Below, piece after piece: positions 41,996 through 52,782 of a stretch of DNA of 64,000 nucleotides. The first letter of the stretch is position 1. The number at the start of each line of letters is the position of its first letter. Source of the stretch: Celeribacter sp. PS-C1 (GTDB taxonomy: Bacteria > Pseudomonadota > Alphaproteobacteria > Rhodobacterales > Rhodobacteraceae); the NCBI RefSeq assembly GCF_019429625.1, contig NZ_JAHXRW010000001.1, positions 372,001 through 436,000 of the forward strand. Reading direction: 5' to 3'. The translations under genes and the position numbers were made by a program. Under the pieces are notes generated by a model. The model had not been told where the DNA came from, made no database searches, and saw nothing but the letters and a program-made list of their open reading frames with translations.

Positions 41996-43081
41996 ATGAC
42001 AACGTTGATGGACATTTACGCGGCCCGTGTGGCCGAAGGCACGCTGCGCGCCGATCCGGCGCAAGAGGCGGTCTTGCCGCTGTTGGAGCGGGTGCGCTCC
42101 GATCTTGCCAATCTGCCGACGAAGAAGGGCTTGATGTCCCTGATCGGTGGTCGCAAAAAGCCCGAAGCCGTGCTGGGGCTTTATCTATGGGGCGGTGTGG
42201 GGCGTGGCAAATCCATGCTGATGGACCTGTTCTATGAACACTCTCCCGTGCCCGCGCGCCGCGTGCATTTTCACGCCTTCATGCAAGAGGTCCAGGCCGG
42301 GATCGAGGCCGCGCGCAAGGCCGGAACCTCGGACGCCATTGCGCCCGTCGTCGATAAGCTTTCGCATGAGATCAAACTCTTGTGCTTTGATGAAATGCAG
42401 ATCACGGACATCGCCGATGCGATGATCGTGGGGCGGCTGTTCGAGGGGCTGTTTGCCAAGGGTGTGACCGTGGTCACCACCTCCAACCGTGTGCCGGACG
42501 ATCTTTATAAGGACGGGCTGAACCGGCAATTGTTCCTGCCCTTCATCGAGATTTTGAAACAGAAGCTCGAGGTGCATCACCTGCATTCGCCGGTGGATTA
42601 TCGGCAGGGGCGCCTGACTGGGACGCCCGTGTATTTCCATCCGGTGACGGGTGATGTGCGCGCGACGATCAACGACATCTGGAACGACCTGACCGGCGGC
42701 GCGACAGAGAGCCTGACGCTTAAGGTCAAAGGCCGTGATGTGGTCCTGCCAAAGTTCCACAACGGCATCGCACGGGCGACATTTTGGGATCTTTGCGGTC
42801 AGATGTTCGGGCCGGGGGACTACCTTGTGATCGCCGATGCGGTGAAGCTTTTGATTCTCGAAGACATCCCGCGTCTGACGCGTGGCAATTTCAACGAGGC
42901 GAAGCGGTTCGTGACCTTGATCGACGCGCTCTACGAGGCCAAAGTGCGCACGGTCTGCACCGCCGTCGATGAGCCGGAGCGGCTTTATATCGAAGGCGCA
43001 GGGGCGTTCGAGTTTGAACGTACCGCCTCGCGGTTGCGGGAGATGCAAGATAAAGATTGGGGGGAGGATAGTAAGTCCTAA
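41996..43081 (+). CDS. zapE: cell division protein ZapE (AFG1-like ATPase)
   Basis: A 361-residue AAA+ type ATPase associated with Z-ring constriction under stress in E. coli. Walker A is YLWGGVGRGKSMLMDLFY, Walker B is LLCFDEMQITDIADAMIV, followed by sensor TTSNRVPDDLYKDGLNR. The size and the HFHAFMQEV motif match ZapE/AFG1. The gene stands alone with 111 bases upstream (divergent MFS gene). Its 3' end forms an 8-bp hairpin with the convergent LLM oxidoreductase gene. Confidence 0.95.
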   Translation: MTTLMDIYAARVAEGTLRADPAQEAVLPLLERVRSDLANLPTKKGLMSLIGGRKKPEAVLGLYLWGGVGRGKSMLMDLFYEHSPVPARRVHFHAFMQEVQAGIEAARKAGTSDAIAPVVDKLSHEIKLLCFDEMQITDIADAMIVGRLFEGLFAKGVTVVTTSNRVPDDLYKDGLNRQLFLPFIEILKQKLEVHHLHSPVDYRQGRLTGTPVYFHPVTGDVRATINDIWNDLTGGATESLTLKVKGRDVVLPKFHNGIARATFWDLCGQMFGPGDYLVIADAVKLLILEDIPRLTRGNFNEAKRFVTLIDALYEAKVRTVCTAVDEPERLYIEGAGAFEFERTASRLREMQDKDWGEDSKS

Positions 43082-43089
43082 GACTTACT
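43070..43089. repeat. hairpin spanning two convergent stop codons
   Basis: AGTAAGTC (43070-43077), loop CTAA, GACTTACT (43082-43089), a perfect 8-bp dyad. It contains the zapE TAA (43079-43081) and the TAA of the minus-strand gene (43085-43087). No T-run follows. Confidence 0.6.
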
Positions 43090-44113
43090 TCCCTGCCAAA
43101 ATCTCCCGCACGCGCGGTGCGACCTCTTCGCCGTAGAGACGGATCGTGTCCATGATCGCGTCATGGCTCACAGGACCGGCGGAATATTTAAGGTCAAAAC
43201 GATCTAGCCCCAGCACAGAGACAGTGGCCGCGATTTTCTGTGCGACTGTTTCGGGCGAGCCGACAAAGAGCGCGCCGTGATCCACCTCATGTTCAAAGGC
43301 CTCGCGCGTCAAAGGCGGCCAGCCGCGGCTGCGGCCGATGCGTTGATGCATGATCCGGTAGCCGTCGAAATAGCGATCGCGGGCCTCGGCGTCCGTCTTG
43401 GCGATATGCCCCGGCGAATGCGCCCCTAGCGGCAACATCGGCGCATCCATTTGCTTGCGCACGTCGCGGTAAAGATCGGCAAAGGGTTTGAACCGCGCGG
43501 GGCTGCCGCCGATGATCGCAAGCGTCATGGAGACATCGTTGGTGGCCGCGCGCACCACCGATTGCGGGGTGCCGCCAACACCGAGCCAGACGGGGATCGG
43601 GCGTTCGGGACGCGGGTAGACCGCCTGCTGTTTCAACGCGGTGCGGTGACGTCCTGACCAGCTGACTTTGTCTTGCGTGGTCAAAAGTTTGAACAGTTCG
43701 AATTTCTCTTCGAACAGCATTTCGTAATCCGAGAGATCAAAGCCGAAGAGCGGAAAGCTTTCGGTGAACGAGCCTCGCCCCAGCGTGATCTCGGCGCGAC
43801 CATTGGAGATCGCTTGCAGCGTGGAGAAGCGCTGAAACACCCGGATCGGATCGTCGGAGGAGAGGACCGTGACGGCGGAGGTCAGTTTAACCTTCGAGGT
43901 CTGCGCGGCGATGGCGGAAAGCACGGGTTCGATGGCGGAGACGGCGAAATCCGGGCGGTGATGTTCGCCAAGGCCGAACACATCGAGGCCGACCTGATCG
44001 GTCAATACGCCTTCCGCGATGACGTTGCGAATGACCTGACCCTGCGGCAAATCATTGCCGTTTTCGTCCCATGTGACGTCGCCAAATGTGTCTACGCCGA
44101 ATTCCAAAGCCAT
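43085..44113 (-). CDS. LLM class flavin-dependent oxidoreductase (luciferase-like)
   Basis: A 342-residue FMN- or F420-type (beta/alpha)8 monooxygenase. Features are the N-terminal strand EFGVDTFGDVTWDENG, FGLGEHHRPDFAVSAIEPVL, AISNGRAEITLGRG and FGFDLSDYEMLFEEKFEL, typical of the luciferase-like bacterial family near the YceB/alkanal group. The start at 44113 has a GGAGACAGG ribosome site. Single gene, convergent with zapE and in the same direction as folC upstream. Substrate unknown. Confidence 0.92.
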   Translation of the reverse strand: MALEFGVDTFGDVTWDENGNDLPQGQVIRNVIAEGVLTDQVGLDVFGLGEHHRPDFAVSAIEPVLSAIAAQTSKVKLTSAVTVLSSDDPIRVFQRFSTLQAISNGRAEITLGRGSFTESFPLFGFDLSDYEMLFEEKFELFKLLTTQDKVSWSGRHRTALKQQAVYPRPERPIPVWLGVGGTPQSVVRAATNDVSMTLAIIGGSPARFKPFADLYRDVRKQMDAPMLPLGAHSPGHIAKTDAEARDRYFDGYRIMHQRIGRSRGWPPLTREAFEHEVDHGALFVGSPETVAQKIAATVSVLGLDRFDLKYSAGPVSHDAIMDTIRLYGEEVAPRVREILAGK

Positions 44114-44203
44114 GTCCTGTCTCCTTACACTTGCAGACAGAGATACGGTGTGTGTGCCCAAACGCAAACACGCGCGGGCGCACAGAAGCTGTTCGAAACG
44201 CTC

Positions 44204-45478
44204 TTAGCCGTTGGTTTGCAGCACATGCCCCGCGAGGTAGAGCGATCCGCAAATCAGGATGCGCGCCTCTGGATGGTCCGCGACGATGCCTTGGATCGCG
44301 GAGAGCACGCTGTCGGCTTCGAACGTGTCGAACCCTTCGGCGCGGGCGAACTCGGCGGTTTCATGCGCCGACAACGTGGCCTGAGAATCCGGGATCGATA
44401 CGGCGATCAGCTGTTCCGTGTGACTTTTGAGTGGACGCAGATAGCCGCTGACGTCTTTCGTGCTGAGCATGCCGCAGATCATATAGGTCGGGCGCTTGGG
44501 CAGGCGATCCAGCGCTTCGGCAAGGGCGATCCCTGCCGCCGGGTTATGCCCGCCATCGAGCCAAAGCTCGGCCTTGGGGGCTGCGTCGATCAGAGGTCCG
44601 GTTTTCAGGCGCTGCATGCGCGCAGGCCAATAGGCGTCGGTGAGGGCAGCCTCAAGCGCGTCGTCACCATAGCCCATGTGACGCAGCGCAGCGATGGCGG
44701 CGCCTGCGTTGATGATCTGGTGATGCCCAAGAAGGCGCGGCAAGGGCAGATCTCGCAGGCCGGTTTCGTCTTGGAAAATCAACCGGCCACGCTCTTCCCA
44801 AACATGCCATTCCTGACCGTAGCGCAGCAAAGGTGCGCCGAGGCGGGCGGCGGTGGCTTCGATCACGTCCAAAGCTTCGTCCGGCTGCGGGCCGACAACA
44901 CAGGGCACGCCGCGTTTGATGATCCCGGCCTTCTCGCCCGCAATTGCGGTGAGCGTTTCGCCGAGGAATTGCGTGTGGTCGATGGAAATCGGTGTGATGA
45001 TCGACAGCTCAGGCGCCTCGATCACATTGGTGGCGTCGAGGCGCCCGCCAAGGCCCACTTCCAACAGGGTGTAATCGGCTGGCACCCGCGACATGGCGAG
45101 GATGCCGGCCACGGTGGTGATCTCGAAATAGGTGATCGGCTCACCGCCATTGGCGCGTTCGCATTCTTCGAGCACGTCCATCAGGTCAGGCTCGGAAATC
45201 AGCTCTCCGGCCAGACGGATGCGTTCATGAAACCGCGCCAGATGCGGCGAGGTATAGGCGTGGACGTTTTTGCCCGCCGCCTCAAGACCAGCGCGGATCA
45301 TCGCCTGAGTGGAGCCTTTGCCATTGGTGCCCGCGATATGGATCACGGGCGGCAATTTGCGCTCCGGATGATCCAAAGCGTCAAGAAGGCGCCAGACACG
45401 ATCAAGGACAAGATCAATGATCTTGGGATGCAGGGACATCAGCCGGTCGAGGATGACGTCGGAATTTTGGGCGGTCAC
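44204..45478 (-). CDS. folC: bifunctional folylpolyglutamate/dihydrofolate synthase
   Basis: Adds glutamate to dihydropteroate and to folates. The ATP-binding loop is IHIAGTNGKGSTQAMIRAGL. The Mur-ligase-type centre includes YTSPHLARFHERIRL, PISIDHTQFLGETLTAIAGE, KAGIIKRG and WLDGGHNPAAG. It is 424 residues, slightly shorter than E. coli FolC as counted. It starts with GTG whose last base overlaps the accD stop (GTGA), so accD-folC are translationally coupled, as in E. coli. Confidence 0.96.
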   Translation of the reverse strand: MTAQNSDVILDRLMSLHPKIIDLVLDRVWRLLDALDHPERKLPPVIHIAGTNGKGSTQAMIRAGLEAAGKNVHAYTSPHLARFHERIRLAGELISEPDLMDVLEECERANGGEPITYFEITTVAGILAMSRVPADYTLLEVGLGGRLDATNVIEAPELSIITPISIDHTQFLGETLTAIAGEKAGIIKRGVPCVVGPQPDEALDVIEATAARLGAPLLRYGQEWHVWEERGRLIFQDETGLRDLPLPRLLGHHQIINAGAAIAALRHMGYGDDALEAALTDAYWPARMQRLKTGPLIDAAPKAELWLDGGHNPAAGIALAEALDRLPKRPTYMICGMLSTKDVSGYLRPLKSHTEQLIAVSIPDSQATLSAHETAEFARAEGFDTFEADSVLSAIQGIVADHPEARILICGSLYLAGHVLQTNG

Positions 45479-46434
45479 TTTTGCGCGTCCTTGTTTCCGC
45501 TCTTGGCGGAGGGCGTTTCAGATTTGGCCGGTTCTGCCGGAGCCTCTTCCGCTTTCGGCGCAGGCAATTCGCCCGCAACCGCTGGCGGCAGGCCGCCCAG
45601 CATCCGCAGAATGGTGACCAGCTCGTCCTTCATTTTCGTGCGATGTGTGACGCGGTCGAGCATGCCGTGATCCAAAAGGTATTCGGCGCGCTGGAAGCCT
45701 TCGGGCAGTTTCTCGCGGATCGTCTGTTCGATCACACGGGGACCCGCGAAACAGATCAGCGCGTTGGGTTCGGCAATCTGCACATCGCCCAACATCGCGT
45801 AAGACGCCGTCACGCCGCCCGTGGTCGGGTGGGTGAGGACGACGATATAGGGCAGACCCGCCTCTTTGAGCATTTCAATCGCCACAGTGGTGCGCGGCAT
45901 CTGCATCAGGGAGAGAATCCCCTCCTGCATCCGGGCGCCACCGGCAGCGGAGAACATGATGAAGGGGCGTTTCAATTCAATCGCGCGCTCTGCGCCAGCG
46001 ATGAAGGCGTTGCCGACATACATGCCCATGGAGCCGCCCATGAATGAGAAATCCTGAGCCGCAGCCACGACAGGCGTGCGACCGATCTCACCCTCGGCAA
46101 CGAGCATGGCTTCTTTCTCGCCCGTGGATTTCTGGGCGGCGCGCATGCGGTCCGGGTATTTCTTTTGATCGCGGAATTTCAGAGGGTCTTCAATCGGCTC
46201 GGGAACTTTGACCTCGGAAAAAATGCCGCCATCGAACATCGCCTTGAACCGCGCCCGCGGCGTGATGTGCATATGGTGGTCGCAATTGGTGCAGACGTTC
46301 TGGTTCTCCGCTAATTCGCGGTGGAACAGCATGGTGCCGCACTCCGGGCATTTCGTCCAAAGATTGTCCGGCGTCTCATGTTTCGAGAACAGCGAATTGA
46401 TCTTCGGGCGGACGTAGTTCGAGATCCAGTTCAT
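45475..46434 (-). CDS. accD: acetyl-CoA carboxylase carboxyltransferase subunit beta
   Basis: Half of the carboxyltransferase making malonyl-CoA for fatty-acid synthesis. The N-terminal zinc ribbon is WTKCPECGTML, then NVCTNCDHHMHI. The crotonase-fold core follows: AAAQDFSFMGGSMGMYVGNA, FSAAGGARMQEGI. A Pro/Ala/Lys-rich C-terminal tail of about 40 residues (AGELPAPKAEEAPAEP) is common in alphaproteobacteria. The start at 46434 gives the family opening NWISNYVRPKINSLF. folC follows by a 4-base overlap. Confidence 0.96.
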   Translation of the reverse strand: MNWISNYVRPKINSLFSKHETPDNLWTKCPECGTMLFHRELAENQNVCTNCDHHMHITPRARFKAMFDGGIFSEVKVPEPIEDPLKFRDQKKYPDRMRAAQKSTGEKEAMLVAEGEIGRTPVVAAAQDFSFMGGSMGMYVGNAFIAGAERAIELKRPFIMFSAAGGARMQEGILSLMQMPRTTVAIEMLKEAGLPYIVVLTHPTTGGVTASYAMLGDVQIAEPNALICFAGPRVIEQTIREKLPEGFQRAEYLLDHGMLDRVTHRTKMKDELVTILRMLGGLPPAVAGELPAPKAEEAPAEPAKSETPSAKSGNKDAQK

Positions 46435-46508
46435 GCGCGGGCCTTTGGACGTTACGTGACGGGGCGTTACTTGTGGCCCCAGATAAGCCTCTTGCGGATG
46501 AATTGCAA

Positions 46509-47426
46509 TCAACGCCTGATCGCGAGCCGCGCGACGAGCCAGCTTGTGATCAACAGGAGCGTTTGAAACACCATCACTTTCGGGTCGGCCAAAAGCACGG
46601 ATGGCTCCTCTGTCTGCACGAAAAGCGCGAAGCCAGACATCATATCCTGTTGTGCCGCCAAGAGGATGGGGCTGACATTGTTGACGAGATGAAGGGCGAT
46701 GGCCGGACCGATGGTGCCGGAGCGCATGGTCAGATCACCCGCCAAAAGGCCAAACCCCATGGCCCAAATCACGGGAAAAAACGCGGCCACGCCTTCCAGA
46801 GAGCCATTCATATGTGCCAGTCCGAACAGAACGGCGGAGGCGGCAAGCCCCAGCGGATAAGATCCGGTGGAGCCAGCGATTTGGCTTTGAAGATAGCCGC
46901 GAAAGAACAGCTCTTCTGCGGTGACCTGAATCATCAGTCCCAAAAGTGCGAAGGGGAGCCAGAACAACCACGTCCGGGGCTCTAGGTTTGCGACAACTTC
47001 TGTGTCTCCATCCCACGGCAGGAAAAAGATCAGCGCGGTAAAGCCCACGATCCATTTAAGTGTCGTGACAAACTGCGCACGCATGAGAGCGCCGGGACCC
47101 GTGATGTCACGCAAGCTGCGGGCGTGTAGCCGTCTTGCCATCCAAATCGTGCCAAATGCGACCAGCAAAAAGCCTGAGAGTATGGTGAACATTCCGCCGG
47201 GGGTTGCCCCAACCGCCAGACCACGCGCCCCGAACTGGAACGGGGCGAGATTGGGGGCAAAATGGCTGATGAGCGCGAAAAGCACCGGTGTTAGGATGAG
47301 GCCGATCAGAATGATCCCTACAATCGAAAGCCCCGCGCGCCACAGTTCAGGCCGACGCATCGCCGAGGCGATGATCGGCGCATAGGGATGATGAGCGGGG
47401 GGATGGGGGGAGGTGCGATCGGACAT
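46509..47426 (-). CDS. CPBP family intramembrane glutamic endopeptidase
   Basis: A 305-residue polytopic membrane protease. The CPBP (Rce1-like) catalytic motifs are QVTAEELFFRG (EExxxR), LFGLAHMNGS (FxxxH) and IALHLVNN (HxxxN). About eight hydrophobic helices, the first near residue 35 (LSIVGIILIGLILTPVLF). The N-terminus is His/Pro-rich (HPPAHHPYAP). The ATG at 47426 follows GAGAG. The following gene accD lies 75 bases downstream on the same strand. The substrate is unknown; bacteriocin immunity or prenylated-protein roles are known in relatives. Confidence 0.92.
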   Translation of the reverse strand: MSDRTSPHPPAHHPYAPIIASAMRRPELWRAGLSIVGIILIGLILTPVLFALISHFAPNLAPFQFGARGLAVGATPGGMFTILSGFLLVAFGTIWMARRLHARSLRDITGPGALMRAQFVTTLKWIVGFTALIFFLPWDGDTEVVANLEPRTWLFWLPFALLGLMIQVTAEELFFRGYLQSQIAGSTGSYPLGLAASAVLFGLAHMNGSLEGVAAFFPVIWAMGFGLLAGDLTMRSGTIGPAIALHLVNNVSPILLAAQQDMMSGFALFVQTEEPSVLLADPKVMVFQTLLLITSWLVARLAIRR

Positions 47427-47622
47427 GAAGCTCTCGGAAAACGGTTTCTCGAGCGATAGCATGGGGATGTGTGTAGGGGAAGCAATCGACCAAGCGCGGG
47501 ATTTCGCCGATTGACACATCTGTGTGACGTGGGGTGGCTTGGAAGCCGGGAAGAGGCCCTGTATGCCGTGCCGGAATCGCTTCCGGCTTGGGAGGCTGTG
47601 TGTCCAAAGGGGGATAGGGTCG

Positions 47623-48252
47623 ATGAAAAAGATGTTTTGGGCGATGTGCGCCCCGGTTTTCGCCCTTGTCTTGTCGGCCTGCACCCTTGAAACGCCGGGA
47701 ACGGGGCCGCGCCCTCCGAGCGCGGTGACGTTGCCGACCACCGGGCTGACTGTGTCAGGGCCGAGCGGGTTTTGCGTCGATACCGGCTCGATCCGGGACG
47801 GGGCTAACGGTGGTTTCGTCCTGTTGGGCAGCTGCACCGGCCTGAGCGGTGGCAACAATCCCAGTCTCAAGGGCAAAACCGCGGTTCTGACCCTTTCCGC
47901 CTCCGCCCCTTTGGCACAAGACGAGAGCTTTGATGCGCCGAGTGTCGAGGCCTTCTTTGCCTCCGAGACCGGGCGCAAGGCTCTGTCGCGCAGCGGATCG
48001 GCGCGCACGGTGACGTTGATCGAGAGCGAGGTCGAGAACGGGCGGCTGTGGCTTCATGCCCGTGACAGCGCGCCCAACATGTTGGCCGGGCAGAGCGACG
48101 AATACTGGCGGGCCCTGTTCGTGCTGAAAGGCCGTTTGGTCACTGTGACGGCCACGCCTTTTAACGAAGCGCCCATGCCTGAGGCGGGTCTGCGCAAGTT
48201 GTTGGACCGCTTTGTCTCTGATCTGCAGCGCCGCAATCCCGAGCCGCTTTAA
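47623..48252 (+). CDS. hypothetical lipoprotein
   Basis: A 209-residue lipoprotein. The signal peptide ends in the lipobox LSAC (FALVLSACTLETPG), so Cys17 would be lipidated. The mature protein is mixed alpha/beta with a conserved-looking core (GPSGFCVDTGSIRDGANGGF; LGSCTGLSGG; LKGKTAVLTLSASAP; LFVLKGRLVTVTATPFNEAP). I do not recognise the family with confidence. The GGGGATAGGG region may be its ribosome site. Monocistronic and divergent from the CPBP protease gene. Confidence 0.75.
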   Translation: MKKMFWAMCAPVFALVLSACTLETPGTGPRPPSAVTLPTTGLTVSGPSGFCVDTGSIRDGANGGFVLLGSCTGLSGGNNPSLKGKTAVLTLSASAPLAQDESFDAPSVEAFFASETGRKALSRSGSARTVTLIESEVENGRLWLHARDSAPNMLAGQSDEYWRALFVLKGRLVTVTATPFNEAPMPEAGLRKLLDRFVSDLQRRNPEPL

Positions 48253-48360
48253 AATACTGTTGCCGAAAAGGAACCAAACTCTGGAATCTTCTCGTCTTTG
48301 TTGAGTAGAAACCTTTGTCGGACATAGTAAAGCTCTGAAGAGTTTAGCAAGGGTTTGGGA

Positions 48361-49134
48361 ATGCGGCGCCGCCTCAGAAATCTGATTGAAAAAAGGTTCA
48401 ATACCATCTCGACCCGGCGCTGGTCGCGACGCGCAAAGACTGCGGACCAGCTGAGTGTGCGGGCCCTGCGCCGTCTTCGGGGGCAGGCACGGTCTTTGCG
48501 CTGGGAAATCGACCGGTTTCTGTTTTTGGCCGACGGACGTCTCGCGCTGCCGCTCATCGGGTCGAACGCGATGCAGTTGCCGCTGTACACCGATTGGTCG
48601 CATCGTCCGGAATTGTGGCGCGGACCGATTACACCGCAAGGCGCCTCCACTGTGCCGAACAAGGCATTGATCGGCTCCGAGGCGACGCTCTATCACGATT
48701 GTAAAATCTCTGAACTGACCTATCGACAGGTGCGCAACACGTTAGAGGAAGACCTTGCGCCCTTTGGTCTGCGTCTTGAGGTGTTTCGGTTCGACGGCTC
48801 CTTTTTGTCGCTGTCCATTGAGGTGCCGGACGACGTGTGTGACGGTCTGAGCCGTCGTCATATCGTGCGGCTGGATTATGCGGTGGATATGGAGAAAGGG
48901 TTGGAGATTTTCGCCCGTCTCAATGTGAAACACGGCCCCAATCTGGAACAGGTGGTCCGCGAGTTGCCGCTTCACACCGACGAAGGCCATGTGGATTTCG
49001 ATCTTGCTTACACCAAGCTCAACGAGAAGCGGGTTGAAAAGCTATGGATCGATTTGATTTTCGAAGGCCCGGAGATGAATCAAGTGTTCATCCGGGATTT
49101 GACCCTGTCGCGCCGTCCGCGCGCTGAACTGTGA
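48361..49134 (+). CDS. uncharacterised 257-residue protein
   Basis: No signal peptide; a basic N-terminus (RRRLRNLIEKRFNTISTRRW) leads into a mixed alpha/beta protein: DRFLFLADGRLALPLIGS, LPLYTDWSHRPELWRGPI, LRLEVFRFDGSFLSLSIEVP, EVHFDFDLAYTK-like strand, VFIRDLTLSRRPR. I think it is a Rhodobacterales-specific DUF (possibly DUF6478) but cannot confirm this. The ATG at 48361 was chosen over a TTG at 48355. Twelve bases separate it from the next small gene, probably one transcript. Confidence 0.75.
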   Translation: MRRRLRNLIEKRFNTISTRRWSRRAKTADQLSVRALRRLRGQARSLRWEIDRFLFLADGRLALPLIGSNAMQLPLYTDWSHRPELWRGPITPQGASTVPNKALIGSEATLYHDCKISELTYRQVRNTLEEDLAPFGLRLEVFRFDGSFLSLSIEVPDDVCDGLSRRHIVRLDYAVDMEKGLEIFARLNVKHGPNLEQVVRELPLHTDEGHVDFDLAYTKLNEKRVEKLWIDLIFEGPEMNQVFIRDLTLSRRPRAEL

Positions 49135-49146
49135 GGGATATGAGCG

Positions 49147-49533
49147 ATGGATGAGGTGACATTGGTCAAAACGCGGCTTCAGGCGGGAATTTGGGAGGGC
49201 GAATTGCATGTGCCGGATGTCGTCGCCACCTTGCCGGAGATCGAAGTGACTTATCTTGATCAGCCGGTGCAGGGTCACACGCTCTCTGAGGACACCGAAC
49301 GCGACGGCGTCTGGTTCTTTCGCTTTGCAGTGCCCGCGGAGTTGATCAACGACGGGGTGCAGACCTTTGTGATGACGGACCGCGCCACGGGTCAGGTGCT
49401 CAATTCGTTGTCCATGATTGCGGGCGAGGGGCTGTCCGAAGACATTCGTGCGGAGATGGATCTTTTGCGGCAAGAGTTGGACCTGTTGAAACGGGCTTTC
49501 CGTCGGCATTGTCTTGAGACCGGCACCAATTGA
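49147..49533 (+). CDS. uncharacterised 128-residue protein
   Basis: Soluble, acidic protein: TLVKTRLQAGIWEGELH, LPEIEVTYLDQPVQG, WFFRFAVPAELINDGVQTFV, and a heptad-like C-terminus (DIRAEMDLLRQELDLLKRAF) that probably forms a short coiled coil. The pattern looks like a beta-sandwich domain with a dimerisation helix. No family recognised. It follows the 257-residue protein by 12 bases, and the two may act together. Start at 49147 after GGGATATGAGCG. Confidence 0.7.
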   Translation: MDEVTLVKTRLQAGIWEGELHVPDVVATLPEIEVTYLDQPVQGHTLSEDTERDGVWFFRFAVPAELINDGVQTFVMTDRATGQVLNSLSMIAGEGLSEDIRAEMDLLRQELDLLKRAFRRHCLETGTN

Positions 49534-49617
49534 TGTCGATGTCACATTGATCTGACGTCGCGTTTCGGGTGACATCCCGCCTGCGCCTGCGCATTTTGGC
49601 GCCCAAGGTTGGCGTAA

Positions 49618-51651
<2,034 letters not shown>

Positions 51652-51670
51652 GCTGTTTCCTTTGTTGCAA

Positions 51671-51706
51671 AAAAATACTCCTGCCGGCGGCAAAATTCGG
51701 CAGGAG
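51671..51706 (-). terminator. hairpin with T-run on the minus strand
   Basis: CTCCTGCCG (51678-51686) and CGGCAGGAG (51698-51706), 9 bp, 11-base loop. The T-run (a reverse-strand TATTTTTTT) is on the minus side, though the only nearby gene end is fadH on the plus strand. It could act weakly for fadH and strongly against antisense transcription. Confidence 0.5.
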
Positions 51707-51852
51707 ATTTATGAAACCGTCATATTTCGTCCGTGTTTCCTGTGATTCAACGATCCCGGAAAGACCACGCTATTGTCCCCCGCCTTCCCCATTCTTGCCT
51801 GATTTGGCCACGATAAATTCTCCTCAGGGGCCAAGAACGTAGGTAAAATTAA

Positions 51853-52758
51853 ATGGACCGACTGACTGAAATGGAAGCCTTTGCCACGGTGGTGGATCAA
51901 GGCGGTTTCACGGATGCAGCCAAGAAGATGGGGATCTCTAAATCCGCCGTTTCCAAACACGTTTCTGCGCTTGAGGCCCGTCTTGGCGCCCGTCTTCTCA
52001 ATCGCACCACCCGCCGCGTGTCTCCGACGGAGATCGGCTTGGCCTATTACGACCGCGCGCGCCGTGTTTTGAATGATGCGGGCGAGGCGGATGCCCTTGT
52101 CACTTCGATGCAATCTGCGCCCTCGGGCCTCTTGCGCATTTCCGTTGCGACCGATTTTGGGGTGAATCATCTGTCGCCGGTGCTCGGCGAATTCCTGTCT
52201 GAATTCCCTGACATCACCGTGAATATGGTGCTGAACAACCGCTATGTCGAACTGATTTCCGAAGGCTTCGACATGGCTGTGCGCATCGGCGAGTTGGAAG
52301 ACAGCACGCTGCGTGCGCGCAAGCTGACGGAAACCACTAAACGCATGGTCGGCTCGCCGTCGTATTTCCAAAAATACGGTCGCCCGCAGAAGATCGACGA
52401 TCTGAATGAGCACAAGCTGCTGCACTATTCCAACCAGTCGAACGGCGCCGTGTGGAAGCTCACCGCGCCGTCGGGTGAAAAGCGTCAGGTGCGCACCGCC
52501 GGGTGGTTGACGGTCAACGACGGCCAGTCTTTGTTGAACGCTTGTATCTCCGGTCTCGGTATCGCGTATCTGCCGTCGTTCCTCTACGCTGATGCGATGG
52601 AGCAAGGGCTGATTGAAGAGGCGATCCCGGATTTGCCGACTGAGACACAAGGCATCTATGCCGTCTATCCGCCGGGTCGTTTTACCCAGCCGAAAGTGCG
52701 CGCTTTCATCGATTTCCTTGTCCATTCTTTTGCCGAAAAAGGCCCGGACAACTGGTGA
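51853..52758 (+). CDS. LysR family transcriptional regulator
   Basis: A 301-residue LysR protein. The N-terminal winged helix (DRLTEMEAFATVVDQGGFTD, then SKSAVSKHVSALEARLGARL) is followed by the effector domain (SGLLRISVATDFGVNHLSPV; ISEGFDMAVRIGELEDSTLR). Pattern close to the CrgA-like LysR group. It stands between fadH (same strand) and the convergent OmpA-like gene, so its target is unclear; autoregulation or control of fadH is possible. A leader with an AAGAACGTAGG ribosome-site region precedes the ATG. Confidence 0.92.
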   Translation: MDRLTEMEAFATVVDQGGFTDAAKKMGISKSAVSKHVSALEARLGARLLNRTTRRVSPTEIGLAYYDRARRVLNDAGEADALVTSMQSAPSGLLRISVATDFGVNHLSPVLGEFLSEFPDITVNMVLNNRYVELISEGFDMAVRIGELEDSTLRARKLTETTKRMVGSPSYFQKYGRPQKIDDLNEHKLLHYSNQSNGAVWKLTAPSGEKRQVRTAGWLTVNDGQSLLNACISGLGIAYLPSFLYADAMEQGLIEEAIPDLPTETQGIYAVYPPGRFTQPKVRAFIDFLVHSFAEKGPDNW

Positions 52759-52782
52759 GCGCGACCTAAATTTCTGTCGACA

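Noticed and set aside
43673-45670. 665-codon open frame on the plus strand over the LLM and folC genes
   Set aside because: Shadow of two well-supported minus-strand genes with family motifs.
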